Source: Thoreauomyces humboldtii (lineage: Eukaryota; Chytridiomycota; Chytridiomycetes; Spizellomycetales; Powellomycetaceae). From it: a stretch of DNA of 55,811 nucleotides. The position numbers and the translations under genes are program-made. The first letter of the stretch is position 1. Each line of letters begins with the position of its first letter. Below, piece by piece: positions 21,812 through 33,415 of the stretch. The notes beneath the pieces were generated by a model. That model was not told where the DNA came from and did not search any database. It saw only the letters and a list, made by a program, of their open reading frames with translations. The stretch spans positions 1-55,811 of the forward strand of contig JADGJA010000051.1 in the NCBI GenBank assembly GCA_027596035.1. Reading direction: 5' to 3'.

Positions 21812-23082
21812 ATGTCACAAGGCCTCAACCGTCCAGAGCACATCTCCGTGACCATACCAGGGCCCACTTCGGGTGTCGTTCTGTCCGTCAATCAATACCT
21901 TCCACGAACCTCGAGTGAAAGGGGTCGGTCGACCGCCCCGCCATTAGCCATACTTTTCCTCCATGCGCTCGGAATCACCAAAGAATGCTGGGAGCCCACT
22001 ATCCTTCATATCGCCCCATTGCTACCGTCCTCGACAACGTTCTATACCCTCGACGCACGCTATCACGGCCAAACCACCGTTTCGTCAACACCCTATCCAC
22101 CCACCTCCCCATGCTACGATTGGAGCACAGGAGCGGGCGACGTGCGAGCTGTGACCGCATGGATCAGATCCCACTCTCCGCCCGGAACGAAGGTGTCGTG
22201 CGTGGCGCATTCGTTTGGCGGGATGCAGGCTCTGCAAGCGCAGATCGAGGACGGTGGACTGTTTGACGCCATCGTGGTGATCGAGCCGGTGGTTTTCACT
22301 CCCGACGCGTTCAAGCTGCTCTACGGAAGCAGAGAGGCCATGTCGCAAGCCATCATGGAAAGCGATCCGTTGAGCGTGGGTGCTAGCAGAAGGAAGGCGA
22401 CGTTTGCATCCAGGTACCTCCTGACGTCTACTCTGAGATGATACGAGCGCTCAAAAGACCTGGATATCTAGGAAGGCGGCCCACGATGAGCTCCGGCGAA
22501 AGGCCTTCTACAAGTCTTGGGACCCACGTGCTTTTGGTCTTTACATGGAACATGGGTTCAAGGATGTCGAGGACGGCGCGCGCGCGCTAGTGTGCCCTCC
22601 CCTGACCGAAGCGGTAAGTGCTTGCAGCAAGTGTCATCAGATTACTTGCTACGAGTCTCACACGGTCTGTCGTAGTGGATGTATCGAGGAGCGGGGAGTT
22701 CTTTCGGGACCTATGCGGCACTCACGGAGATCAAGTGTCCGGTCCTTGTCATCAGTGGCCAAGATTCCGCATGGACTTCGCCATCATATGCCGCAGACGG
22801 CAAATCCGGACTGTACGTGGATCCTGATTGAACACTGGAGCTGCGCAGACTGTGACCGCAAGCTCTTCTATGCAGAGTGAAAGACATTCACTTGGCTGAA
22901 CGCCTGGGTGCGAGGCATATCTGGGTTGAAGGCGCATCACACGTAAGTACAGGCTTCAAGCGAGCTGGAAAGCCTGCCTAACGTCTTTGCTCTCATCTCA
23001 TCAGATGGTTCCGATGGACAAGCCTGCAGAGTTTGCGAAGCTGACCGCAGCCTTTGTCCGACCATTCGATAGCAAACTATAG
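21812..23082 (+). CDS. Peroxisomal alpha/beta hydrolase with PTS1
   Basis: This is an alpha/beta-hydrolase-fold enzyme in several exons. It starts MSQGLNRPEHISV at 21812. The nucleophile elbow is AHSFGG (Ser), preceded by an oxyanion segment LFLHALGITKECW. Exon 1 continues to about RKATFAS near 22410. Later exons give the lid region FYKSWDPRAFGLYMEHGF and ALTEIKCPVLVISGQDSAWTS (acid-residue strand). WVEGASH joins across an intron to MVPMDKPAEFAKL and supplies the catalytic His. The protein ends FDSKL and a stop at 23080-23082. SKL at the end is the canonical PTS1 signal, so import into peroxisomes is expected. Fungal relatives include the peroxisomal lipase Lpx1 type and hydrolases tied to secondary metabolism; the substrate is unknown. 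It is divergent from the oxidase gene. Confidence 0.85.
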
Positions 23083-23370
23083 CCTAATCTTTGGACTCGT
23101 GACTTCGGACATCTTTGTCTACCTGCGGAATCGAATCTTGTTCGTTGCTGGATAATCGCACACCCGTTGAGGGGTGAAGTGAGTGAGCTTGCGCAATCGA
23201 TATTACATGTATCTACACTGCAGTGGGTGCCTGGCGAGGCGGCAAAAGTTGACTTGTCCCAATTGGGTCACAATCAAACTACCGTCCACCGTGTTGCCCA
23301 TAAACATGTCAGCCCCTCCCGACGTGAGAAGATCTCCAACCATCTCCCGATGCTTCAACAGGAACCTACA

Positions 23371-24391
23371 ATGACTGTAGCAGACGACCGCGATGGACAA
23401 CTGCAGGCCCTGCCTCCTCCTCCTCCATCGCTGTCATTTTCAGAACCGCCAGCTCCCGTCTACTACATGCAGGCCATGCCTCCACCAACGGTCACCATCC
23501 CCCTCCACCAGTCACTCGCCTCGTCCATATCAACCCCTCCTACCTCCTCCACTCCTCCCACAAAACGCGGAAAAAAGCGAGCTAGCGTGGGCGGAGACCA
23601 TGCAGCTCAGCGAAAGGAAAAGAATCGCCAAGCTCAGAGAGCGCTTCGAGGTTTGTAGCACGATGACTCAAGATGGCATGTGCTTTCCCCGAGCCTGACC
23701 AGAGGCAAAACGAACTCTAGCACGCAGAAACAAAGAGGCGGCGGATAAAGCGAATGAGGTGCAAAGGTTGGCCAATGAATGCGACCGCTTACAACTCGCC
23801 AATAAAAGACTTCAGGATTTGCTTGCATTGGCTTTGTCCACGTGGCTGCCGGCCGACCTGGCTAGGGACATGATCTCGTTGAACGGCCAACTGCTCAACG
23901 GAAGCAACGTCCTGCAGCACGTTCAGGAACGACCATCAATTCCCACGACGTTGGAAGATTCGCAATCCAGCGTGGATGTAAAACTCATCGACTCGACAGA
24001 CCAGCTTCGCAAGAAGCGACGACGAGGCGCGAAGGACTCTTCGATCGAAGTCGACACGAAAGAACCACCTGCCATCCTCTCGGAACCCGCCTCATCGCCC
24101 GTACCCTCCGTTCCCAGCCAACCTGAGCAACGTCCTCTCGTCAGCCATCCAGCCCAGTCCGTCGCGTTGCCCCCCACGCTTTCTCATGCCGTTCCCCCAG
24201 ACTCGTACGTCATCCTCCACGTGCTCCGGGAGCGCATCCTTACCTACTGCCGGTTCATCGACCTCGCCACTCTGTGCGGCGAGCTGGAAGCCAGGGCCGT
24301 CTGTCGTGGGAACCCGTGGGATCCTGCCAATTGGACGATACCGCTGGATCTGTTCGAGAGCTGCGCTCTTGGGCATGTGATTATTGCTTGA
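23371..24391 (+). CDS. bZIP transcription factor (Yap/AP-1-like)
   Basis: This is a nuclear DNA-binding regulator. A Pro/Ser-rich N-terminus leads to a basic region RKEKNRQAQRALRE that matches the NxxAQxxFR-type signature with Leu in place of the usual Phe. A 52-nt intron (23651-23702) cuts the basic region, and exon 2 resumes AKRTLARRNKEAADKANEVQRL, followed by leucine-zipper heptads to about LQDLLALAL. A basic patch KKRRRGAK may act as a nuclear signal. The C-terminus (HVLRERILTYCRFIDLATLCGE and CRGNPWDPANWTIP) resembles the domain found at the end of many fungal bZIP proteins (DUF3425-like). In-frame starts also exist at 23350 and further upstream; 23371 gives MTVADDRDG and the true start is uncertain. 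Confidence 0.85.
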
Positions 24392-24745
24392 GCGCGGCGG
24401 GTGCGGCCGGGGTACATGACGGATTCGCATTGGTTTGTATCCACGAGCTGCATTCGGATCTCGCTTTGCATTCCATATCTTGGTCTTTTTGGGCTGAGCT
24501 CAGATGATACACGTTTCATACATATTTTTGAGCGACGTGATTGAAGCCCCCCATGCATGGGACCCGGGAAAAGCTCGATCGACGTCTCGGCTTCATCGGT
24601 CTCAAGCAGCCAAAAATGTCATGGTCATAAGTACAATGAAATCTATTTGGTCATTCAACCGTTCTCAAAGAGAGAATCAGAAAAAAGAATCTAATACCAA
24701 CAGGCGTGCCAGCACGGGAATATGAAGGATGGGACAGATGTGTCT

Positions 24746-26928
24746 TTAGATAGCCTTGATGCGGCCGTCGAGGGTAGGGGTCTGGACACCGTGAGCCTCG
24801 AAGTAAGCAATCAATGCATCGGCCATGACAAGGCCGGCAGGAGGAGGAGGAAGGATGGCGTTCATGATGCCGTCGCCGCCGCCAGCACAGAAGTCGTTGG
24901 TGGCGACCACGTATTTCTGAGCCGGCACGATGGGCTTTCCACCGATCTCGACGGACACGACACGGGAGAACTCGGGCTTGGAAGGGTCGTAGGTGACGCG
25001 AAGACCGGCCCACTGGGGGTTGGTGACGACGGGCGCCTGGGTGGTCTGGTCGTGACCGGCGAAGACGCGTTCGAGGAGGGACACGATCTGGGCGCCCGTG
25101 TACGTGAACTCCACGATGACGTTGCCAAAGGGAAGGACCGTGACGACGTCGGCGTAGGAGATGGCGCCCTGGGTGAGCGAGGCACGGATGCCGCCGGTGT
25201 TGGTGAAGGCAGCGTCGGCGTGAGGGGCAGCGACGAGCATGGATTCAGCGATCAGGTCTCCGATCGCGCACTCGCCGGCGTGGCAGAGCGACTGGTCGAA
25301 CGTGGCGGTGGCGTTGCCGACGATCTGGGCAGTGAGAGCAGCGAAAGACTGACGGTACTTGTCGACCTGGGCCTGGATTGCGGCGTCCTGGGCGGTGCTG
25401 TTGTCGAGACGAATCGACTCTCCCTTGAGGGACACGAGCTCGTTGGCATCGTTCCAGGCAATGTCCACGTGACCGAGGTAGTCACCGTAACGGTGCGATT
25501 GCACAATGTAGGTGTCTTGGCCGTCGAGGTTCTTTTGGACGGTTGGGTATGGTCCTTCGACGCCAGCGATCGTGCTGTTCGTCAGGAGAAGCGAGTGCGA
25601 ATGACCTCCAACAATCAAGGAGATTCCGCGGGTGTTTGCGGCGAGGTACTTGTCGTCGCTGTATCCGTTGTGCGAAAGGCAGATGACGCGCTTGATGCCC
25701 TGAGCGTGCAGCTCGTCGACGTACTTCTGGACAACGGGCCAGGGGTTCTGGAAAGTGACGCCTGCCACGCCGGTCGAGATGGCGGCCGTCTGGTTGGTGA
25801 TGTACCCGATCACTCCGACTCCGTAGTCCTTGAGGATGGTGTATGGCTTGACGCCCGCCGCGCGGAGGGGCTTGGCTGTGTCCAGATCGATGTTCGCACT
25901 CACAACTGGGAACGTAAGGTTCTTGAAGAAGTCTGCGGCGTACTGAACTCCCCGGTCAAACTCGTGGTTTCCGATGGTCATTACATCGTACTGAAGGAAG
26001 AAAAAGAATAGACCGTTCATCAGCATCGATTGTAACGACATTGTCGCTATCAGCGCGCTTCTACTTGACGATCGGCATCAAATCATACCTTGAGTTCGTT
26101 CATGAGCGTTCCCGAGGCCTCGCCTCCGAAGACGTTGAAGAAGAGGGTGCCTTGGAACTGATCGCCAGCGTCGAGGAGAACGACATTGTCGCTCTCGGCC
26201 CGCTTCTGCTTGACGATGGTGGCAATTCTCGCAACTCCGCCGACGCAGTTGTTTGCCGCGATGTCCTTTGGCTTGCAATCCGTTCCGCCAGAGTTGAATG
26301 CGTCCAGGTGAGCGTGGATGTCGTTGGTGGCCAGGATGGTCATCGAGTTCTTGATGGGAGCATGGGTGGGTGGAGACACACCGCCAGAGGTGGTGGAGTG
26401 GGCTGGAACACCGTGCGAGTACCTCGGGGCGCCCGAAGGGTATGACGTCGCGCTCGACGAAACGGACGACGCGATGCTAGACTGGGAAGGAACGCCGTGC
26501 GAGTAGTGAGGGGCGCCCGACGGAGAGGAAGTAGGAGCACTGGATGAGACAGCCGAGACGGACGAGGCGGAAGAAGGAACGCTCGAGTAGCCGGGGAGGT
26601 TGGACGATGCGGATCCGTTGGGCCCCTGAGGGTACGAAGGGACGCCGGAAGGAGTTCCCTTGGGCGAAGATCCGATGGATCCATGCGGGTACGAAGGGAT
26701 GCCGGAAGGAGTTCCCTTGGGCGAAGATCCGTTGGAACCGTGAGGGTATGACGGGTGGCCGGAGGGAGTTCCCTGAGGCGATGACCCGCTCGAACCATGG
26801 GGATAGCTCGGGACCGTAGAAGGTGTTCCCTGAGGAGCAGAGCCATGAGTGGGACGGCACTTCGCGGGAGCTCCGCTGACGAGGGAGGCCGAAGCCGTAA
26901 GAAGGGCGAATGCAGCTGCGAACTTCAT
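24746..26928 (-). CDS. Secreted 5'-nucleotidase/UshA-family phosphoesterase
   Basis: Two exons (26928-26089 and 25990-24746) are joined in phase over a 98-nt intron, giving about 694 residues. A signal peptide (MKFAAAFALLTASASLVSGA) is followed by about 180 residues of Ser/Pro/Gly-rich sequence with 19-residue repeats. The catalytic metallophosphoesterase domain follows: ATNDIHAHLD, LDAGDQFQG, IGNHEFDRG, LSHNGYSDD and GGHSHS supply the expected Asp, His and Asn metal ligands. The C-terminal nucleotidase domain has FTNTGGIRASL and VATNDFCAGGGDG, the substrate-binding Phe/Gly-rich loop. It probably dephosphorylates extracellular nucleotides. The C-terminus (GRIKAI) lacks a GPI tail. The intron contains a decayed copy of a piece of exon 1. 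Confidence 0.92.
26600..26850 (-). repeat. 57-bp in-frame repeats in the nucleotidase N-terminus
   Basis: About four tandem units encode variations of GSSPKGTPSGIPSYPHGS (19 residues with the linking residue). Variable positions are the residue before PSYP and the one after HGS. The repeats form an extended, probably O-glycosylated stalk between the signal peptide and the enzyme domain. Confidence 0.85.
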
Positions 26929-29036
26929 CTTGACGCTGGTGATTCGACGACGGTTGGACGAAGGGACGTCCTGGCGGCCCGGATGACCCTGCCTTTATGG
27001 CATTCTGCTTTGCCGGCGCGCCTCGGGAACGTTGGGAAGAACGCCCTTTTCGCTGCTAGCGACGACCACACGTGTGCAACCCGATGCACTGACTTTTTCT
27101 CCAGCGAAGGTTTTTTAACCTTTTCGTTGTTGCTCCAAACAAATGTGCTGGGGCTCAGCGGCGGCGGATCGGCGGAAACGTTAACTACTTTTGGACAGCT
27201 TTCAGCTCCCTTCGCGAAACTACCGATACCGATACACATGCGTGCTACGCCAGAAGCGTCGCGGGCGCGTACGGCGCCTTTCAGCTGGCGACGGAGATCA
27301 TGGGACTCGAGACCGATGCGCTACGTACTGGACAGTACAACTGTACCGTTTCCGGTCAACAGTGTAGGTCTCCAACGGACAAGCAAGGTGTATTTCGTTG
27401 ACATCACGGCTAGTGTTAGCAGAGTGGATAGCAGTGAGCGTTGAGGTGATTGATAAAACATCGCGCAGGTTCAGCGATTTAGCGTTGAATCAATCAGCTG
27501 GTAAGCGTAGGAGGAAGCTCAAGACTCAGCTGCGCTATGAAAGAATGTCCATGTGAGTCAATCAGCGACCGTGAAGTTCCCGTTCAGAGCAACGCCGTGG
27601 CGTGCTCGCTGGTTAGACACAGAAACGGCCCGGCCATTGCCGCCTGTACTTCCGGATTATTCTCTGCCTCACCGACCTTCACGCCAGTCAAAAATCCCTG
27701 TTTTCGTGTACTGCGACGTGATCCACACTCCCTTTCCCCGCGTTTCCTCCCTTGTGTTTCCTCACTGCTGTTATAGAAGCATTGTTCGATAGTACACCAT
27801 TTTCGTTCAGACGGTTACCTTTTCAATATGTATCGCTGAACTTCCGTTCCAATCACGCCAATTGTGCTCTCCAATCATTGTTCGGGAACAGCTTGTGGCG
27901 GTCCAACGTTGTTCGGGTGGACTTTTGCGTGGTGGCCTTGCATTAACCGTTTGATGACTCCATGGGCAGCTACCGTGGCATAAGTTCATTAGATAAGCCT
28001 ACAAGGACTTGGATACGTTGCTGGATGATTCGAACATTGGAATGGCGTGAGAACGATAGGCGGTATTGAGAAATGGAGTTGCAACGGGATCGATCGAGAT
28101 GTTCATGAATGCGACCGTAATGTGGAGCGTGTACAGGCTGATTGAAGATACACCGTTCTACCTGTTCAGATGACTCCCGTGCTGGCCATAATCTGGTGAA
28201 GTATTTGGAGGCATTTAGAACGTTGTCATTGAAAATGATCGGACCCTTGACCTCTTCGATCTGCTGAGCTGACTTAAAGAGGTTCCTCTTCCTCAGCCTG
28301 AACAGTCGCTTTCGAGTTAGCAACATTGACTTTGCCTATCTCAAAAGCCTTGGCAAAGTCCTCGGCCGGCATAGAGTTCTCCTTGACCATCTCGACTTTT
28401 GTGAGCTTGACACGTAGCTAGAACGTGGTCTGCTGAAATTATTCCTGCGCGGCGACCGTTGAGCTTTCGGTAAGAGTGTAGCGCAAAATCGCATTGTTCG
28501 GTTAATGAGGGCTTCTTCGTCTGCCTGCGAGGTTTTGATCCTCGTCCATGCTTTCAAAATCAATGCACGCCTTGTCTTCCTCATACTATACTATACTGGT
28601 TCTCTTTGACGTGTTCTCCGCAACCCTCGTGAAAGTTGTCTTTGAGTGGGGACCGCGGAAGTGCCGGATAAAGATTGCCAGCAATCGCTCTTACGTGAAC
28701 TGGACGTGACCAAGTTACGTTTCCCGTCTCAAGACCCATGCCTGGAAGACCGACAATCCGATATTGTTATAAGAGGTTAACGCGGTGGTATGAACAGTTC
28801 GGCCGGGATGGTGGGATGGTTTGGTTGCGATCTAACGCCAGGGCAAGACGAGCGACCGAAGACCGAAAGACGAGCGTGAATCCGGCACGTCGAACCTTTC
28901 GCGTTTCTTTGGACCGCAACAACGCCGACGGCAGGCAAACCCCATTTCCCAAGGACGACAAGCTACCAGTACCGCTCCTTCATCAAGACGCTCAGCGCGA
29001 CAAACCTATCGGGTCTCCGCCGAACCTTGATTTCCG
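26929..29036. other. Two-kilobase gene-poor interval
   Basis: I see no convincing gene here. The interval holds the promoter of the nucleotidase on its left and of the BSD gene on its right. Minus-strand frames between 27970 and 28584 are short, lie in different frames and carry no domain I know. A frame near 28300-28420 reads MVKENSMPAEDFAKAFE and could be a decayed gene piece. Confidence 0.5.
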
Positions 29037-30311
29037 ATGCTCTCTCGTGCATTCAGCGGACTCGCGTCCCTCAAGACAAAGATCACCGACGCTGCAGAAT
29101 CCTTCGACCACGAGCAAAAGACATGGCTGGCGGAAAAGAAAGCCCAGGACGGGGCTCTCTTCGTAGAGACAAAGGGAGAGTCCTTGCATATACCGGACGT
29201 CGTGTCGCCCGCTGTGGCAAAGACGTCGGCCACGTTGAGGGACCTGCTCAAGAAGCAGAAGTCGGGTTCAGAGGACTCGATGCCGGAGGAGCTTCCGATG
29301 CACTCATTTGACAAGGTTCTGAGGGCAAAGGAGGAGAGGGAGAGTGGGGTAGTGAGGACGGGGAGTATCAAGCTGCCGTGGGAAGAGGCGGGAGAGGATG
29401 CCGATGCATTGAAGTCGCACATCTTCGCGTTGGCTGCGGTGCGTGGTACCATCATTCGTTGCGTATCAGGGAAGCAGATCGCTGACGGGAATTCTGCAGA
29501 ATCGGGACGCGATGCTAGAGTCACTTCCGGAAAGCGATGCGTTCCCTTTCGACCTCGAAAGTTCATACCCTGTCATCATGGTACGTAGGAATTCTTGAGG
29601 GCTGGCGTAAGAAGCAGCTCATCGACAGTTCTCATGACTGGACATAGAAACTCCTTGACCTGGATCCAGCGCTTGGCCGGTTGCGCTTTGACCTTGTTCC
29701 AAAAAAGTACTTGCTCCGCCACGCAAATTCTGTTTTCTGCCCCTCAAGACTCTTTCCCACTGACTCTGAACCTCCCTTGCCGCCCGTTAGGATCAAGGAA
29801 CCCATCTTCTGGCGAAGATACTTCTACCGCGTGCATCTCCTACAAAATGACCCAGCATCCAAAATCCCAGTCGAACCACAACACACCGCTGTCCACATCA
29901 CCACCTCTTCCTCCCCATCCTCCCCACCTGCTACACGACGACCACCAGCATCGGCACCAGTGCCGCCGCTTCCGGCCGCTGATTCCGAGGTTCTGTTCGT
30001 CGCTCCTTCGATCTCCCCTGTAGCTGCCGTGCCTCCAAACCTTCCCGAGCTTCCACGGTCGAATTCTTACACGAGACATCAGCAGCAGGACAACAACGCC
30101 CTACCTACGGCGCAGGAGCTGAGAGAAGTTGTCCCAGTGCCCCAGAACCTATCAGATTCCTACGATGAGGTGAGTTCTGTAAGATCAAAGATGCTGTCGA
30201 GTCCAGTCGAGTCGAGTTCTCAACATTTTTTACGTTACCAAGGGGGACTACTCGCATGGAGAAGAGTTTGTGAGTGACATGTACGACGCAGATCAATGGC
30301 AGGAAGATTGA
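29037..30311 (+). CDS. BSD-domain protein (SYAP1-like)
   Basis: The gene starts at the ATG at 29037 (MLSRAFSGLASLKTKI) and has five exons. After exon 1 ends at HIFALAA, the next exon reads NRDAMLESLPESDAFPFDLES. Then comes KLLDLDPALGRLRFDLVPKK, which joins across an intron to IKEPIFWRRYFYRVHLL. FDLVPKxxxExxFWxxYFYRV is the BSD-domain signature. A Ser/Pro/Ala-rich disordered region follows. The last intron (donor after DSYDE) leads to an acidic tail GDYSHGEEFVSDMYDADQWQED ending at the TGA at 30309-30311. BSD proteins outside TFIIH are linked to signalling and trafficking; the exact role here is unknown. It converges with the synaptobrevin gene. Confidence 0.85.
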
Positions 30312-30919
30312 TATGGAATGGCGGGAGGACGTGCGAGGGGACCGTATCAGTCACACTCTGTCTATACGGATTCTTCGGTCGCAATGCTAGTTAGAGTTTT
30401 GGGCATTCGTCAAAACAAATCCGTGCTCGCTGGCCCTCTGTTAGCCTCTGAGTTGCAGAAGGATCACAGATCCCCTGGTGGATGCAGACCGACGGACACT
30501 GGATCGGGTATCTGCTGGCGGTAACCGGTAACTACTGTGCGACGTGGGCCTGCACAGCCACGCGAAGCATCTTCCGCGAGTCGAATTGAAGCACCATCTG
30601 CAATACACCGCACACCCATTGCCTCTTGATTGAGCGGGAGACGTCTCATCGAGTTGCGCCAAGGATGTTCAAAGAAGTACTTTGTGTGAATGGACGAAAG
30701 CAGACTTTTAACTGATGCATAAAAATGTACAAAGGAGGGAGAGGGGAAGGAGACGGAAGGGTGGACTATATCGAAAATGAACTATGTCAAAGGACTCGGG
30801 ACTGGATCATAAGCCAGTGAAACAACGGACGGAGAGAAGGAGTACGGATAAGCCGAGGGCTATACGAGTTCATGGAGCGAGACCACATCAAACCCTGGAA
30901 AGTCGTTTCAAGGCTCTCA

Positions 30920-31562
30920 CTACTTCTTCTTCTCGGCTACTACGGTCGCGACGATGATGATGATGATGAGCAACACGATGGTGGCGATGATGATCTTCAG
31001 CTTCATGTCCTTTTTGGTTTCGAAATCAAGGGACGATCAGTAATCAAGAGCTTCCGTATGTCAGTCCGTTGTTCGGAAGCTCACCTTCCACCACATCGCC
31101 TTGCGGACATTGTTGGCGCCACGCTTGAACTGCAGGGAAGAGTCCTGGAGAGACTCGGTCTTGTCTTGCAACGTCTGCGAGGAAGAACAAAAAGAGGTGA
31201 TGAGAAGGACGGAAAGTATTGCGATAACGGTGCCTTTTTGACCAAGAATCGTTCGAGCTTCCCAACGAAGAGGTGGTAAATTGCCTCGCATCCAGTCTTC
31301 TTCGGATCCGACCGCGGGGTTCCCCTTCCACTCTGCCTTCCACCCTCCAACACAAGATATCTGGCGCTTGGCCGCCACCGAGGAGAAGAGACAGGTAGGT
31401 GCCCAGAGGTCCGCTTACGTCGAGCTGTTCTCCCCTCTGCATGACCTTGTTGATGTTGTCCTGCATGATGCCCACGACGTCGTCGATCTGGTTCTGGACC
31501 TGCCCGGTCTTGTTTCCGGTGTGCTGGCCGTTGGAGGCGGAGGGAACGTTGGAGGAGGACAT
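30920..31562 (-). CDS. SNC1: Synaptobrevin/VAMP-type R-SNARE (Snc1/2-like)
   Basis: This is a v-SNARE for fusion of secretory vesicles with the plasma membrane. Three exons are phased exactly: 31562-31419, a middle exon ending at MWWK, and 31009-30920, giving about 107 residues. The short N-terminus is Ser/Asn-rich. The SNARE motif runs from QVQNQIDDVVGIMQDNINKV through KRGANNVRKAMWWK, with the zero-layer Arg in VMQRGEQLD. A C-terminal membrane anchor IIIATIVLLIIIIIVATVVA is followed by EKKK and the stop. Size, order and anchor are standard for the family. Confidence 0.95.
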
Positions 31563-31920
31563 GTCGTTAGCGTGGTGAGGAAGAATGGGTGCGTACGGGG
31601 AAGCCAGGATGGGCGGGGGTGAGGAGGCGCGAGAGAGAAAGAGAGAGGGATACACAGAAGGGAGGGCGGTGAGGCGTCTCGAAGTCTTGAGTATCAGTAC
31701 GTTAAGGACTGTATGGTTTTGAAATGCGACGAGGTTGTTGTTACGTTGAAACGGGGAAGGGAAGGGCAAGAGAGAGGGAAACGGCAACGGGATTTCCTCC
31801 CCCCCGTTGTTTTCTCGTGTCACGGCGCCCAAAGAGGCCCTTCTCACCCGTCATCCGTCCGTGTGCTTGCTTCTCCTGTCCTATTCTGGAAACGTGACGG
31901 ACCCCGTCAACGCTTTCGCA

Positions 31921-32400
31921 ATGTCCACTCCCGACCTATTCAGCGTCGACTCGCATGATGGGCATGGGAGCACTCCGCAGTTCTTCTTCCTAGGGCGTTG
32001 GTTCATTCTATATCTCTTGGAAGAGGATCCGCGCTGCAAGCACCCTCCCCTTCACTTGAGATGAAAACCGATTCAGACGAGTATCTCCTCAAACTTGGTT
32101 CTGAGACCGATGATAGCGTCGCGGTTGTCACGCGTTGGTCCGATGGGATGCAATCTGACTTCCTCGAACGACTCGTGCGGGAACTGGCTGAGCTCAGAAG
32201 AGTACGAACCTCACTTTGAAAGCCTCGTTTAGGAGACTCGCATGACAAGGACGGACGCATCAGGTCGCTCATCTGTGGAATCAGCCTCCCGCGGCCAAAC
32301 CGGGCTTCGACGCCGCCAAGGACTGACTTTGGTCGAGTTCAAGAGCAACGTGCGGGACAGGATCCATCGTGATGATGCCCTTTCACGTCTGAAGACATGA
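31921..32400 (+). CDS. Small hypothetical protein
   Basis: This is a tentative gene without recognised domains. A likely start is the ATG at 31921 (MSTPDLFSVDSHDGHG), 360 bp from the divergent synaptobrevin start. An intron must fall between about 31960 and 32060, with borders unresolved, to reach MKTDSDEYLLKLGSETDDSVAVV. The frame then runs through RELAELRR. The remaining exon ETRMTRTDASGRSSVESAS to LTLVEFKSNVRDRIHRDDA ends at the TGA at 32398-32400. The two pieces join in phase only through a 31-nt GT-AG stretch (32202-32232), which is shorter than any other intron here. The protein would be small, charged and helical. Confidence 0.4.
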
Positions 32401-32740
32401 TTCTCGAACCATGAACAAAAGATACCCTGACTGATTTTCCCTCCCTCGCTTGTGACCCCAATATTTGTCAAAGCTGTTTTTGAGCGTACAATGTACTGCG
32501 TGCTGTTATGGTCTTCAATTTCCAGTGGCACGGCGCGGCTAGAAAGCGACGGTCTTGTTCATCCTTGTCGACGACACGTGCGATGCCAGAACAATGCGTT
32601 CAAGAAAAAGTTGAGGCTACGGTGGGCGCAATGCTATTCACACACACGGAATTGCGTGAAAGGAAAGGGAGGAGAAAGCGGGAAACTGTCCGGAACAAAC
32701 GACGAGACAGAGAAAAACGGGATATCCTTTAAGCCCACAT

Positions 32741-33415
32741 CTAAAGCTGTCCAGACTTGGTGATGGTAACCTTGCGCTTGGTCTTGCCGGACTGGGATCC
32801 GAAGGTCTCAATCTTCTTGACAATGTCGAGACCCTCGGTGACGGCACCGAAGACAACGTGCTTGCCGTCAAGCCAGGTGGTCTGGACGGTGCAGATGAAG
32901 AACTGGGATCCGTTGGTTCCGGGGCCGGCGTTGGCCATGGAGAGGATGCCGGGTCCGGTGTGCTTCAGGGTGAAGTTTTCGTCAGCGAACTTGCTGCCGT
33001 AGATGGACTTTCCACCGGTGCCGTTGTGCTGCGGGAATAAATGAAAAAGAAGGGAAAAGAACGCAAAAGGGTCAGGACCATGTCGCGGCTAGCAAAGCTG
33101 CAATGATGCAAGCATCCTTACGTTGGTGAAGTCGCCGCCCTGGAGCATGAACTGGGGGATGACACGGTGGAAGATGGATCCGGTGTAACCGAAGCCCTTC
33201 TCGCCGGTGCAGAGAGCACGGAAGTTCTCGGCCGTCTTGGGGACGACGTCGGCACGGAGCTAAGAGCAAACGAATGACAGGAGAACGTGAGAAAAACAAG
33301 ATAAGGGACGTACGGCTGTAGGAGATAATCACAGAGGGACACGTACCTCCATGACGATACGGCCAAGGGGCTCGTTGTCAGCGGACACGTCGAAGTAGAC
33401 CTTAGGGTTGGACAT
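32741..33415 (-). CDS. CPR1: Cyclophilin A, peptidyl-prolyl isomerase
   Basis: This is a cytosolic cyclosporin-binding prolyl isomerase. Three exons (33415-33347, 33259-33122 and 33028-32741), all GT-AG and in phase, give 164 residues, the usual size. The N-terminus is [19 protein letters not shown]. The active-site Arg lies in [50 protein letters not shown] and the drug-binding Trp in [12 protein letters not shown] are all present. The C-terminus [12 protein letters not shown] is standard. Confidence 0.97.

Noticed and set aside
24722..26011. A 429-codon plus-strand open frame
   Set aside because: It is the exact antisense of the 5'-nucleotidase coding exon. The minus strand carries all the catalytic motifs, while this frame is only a by-product of GC-rich codons.
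27970..28584. Two adjacent minus-strand frames that might form a gene
   Set aside because: They lie in different frames without a good splice pair and carry no recognisable motif, so I left them as a possible decayed piece only.
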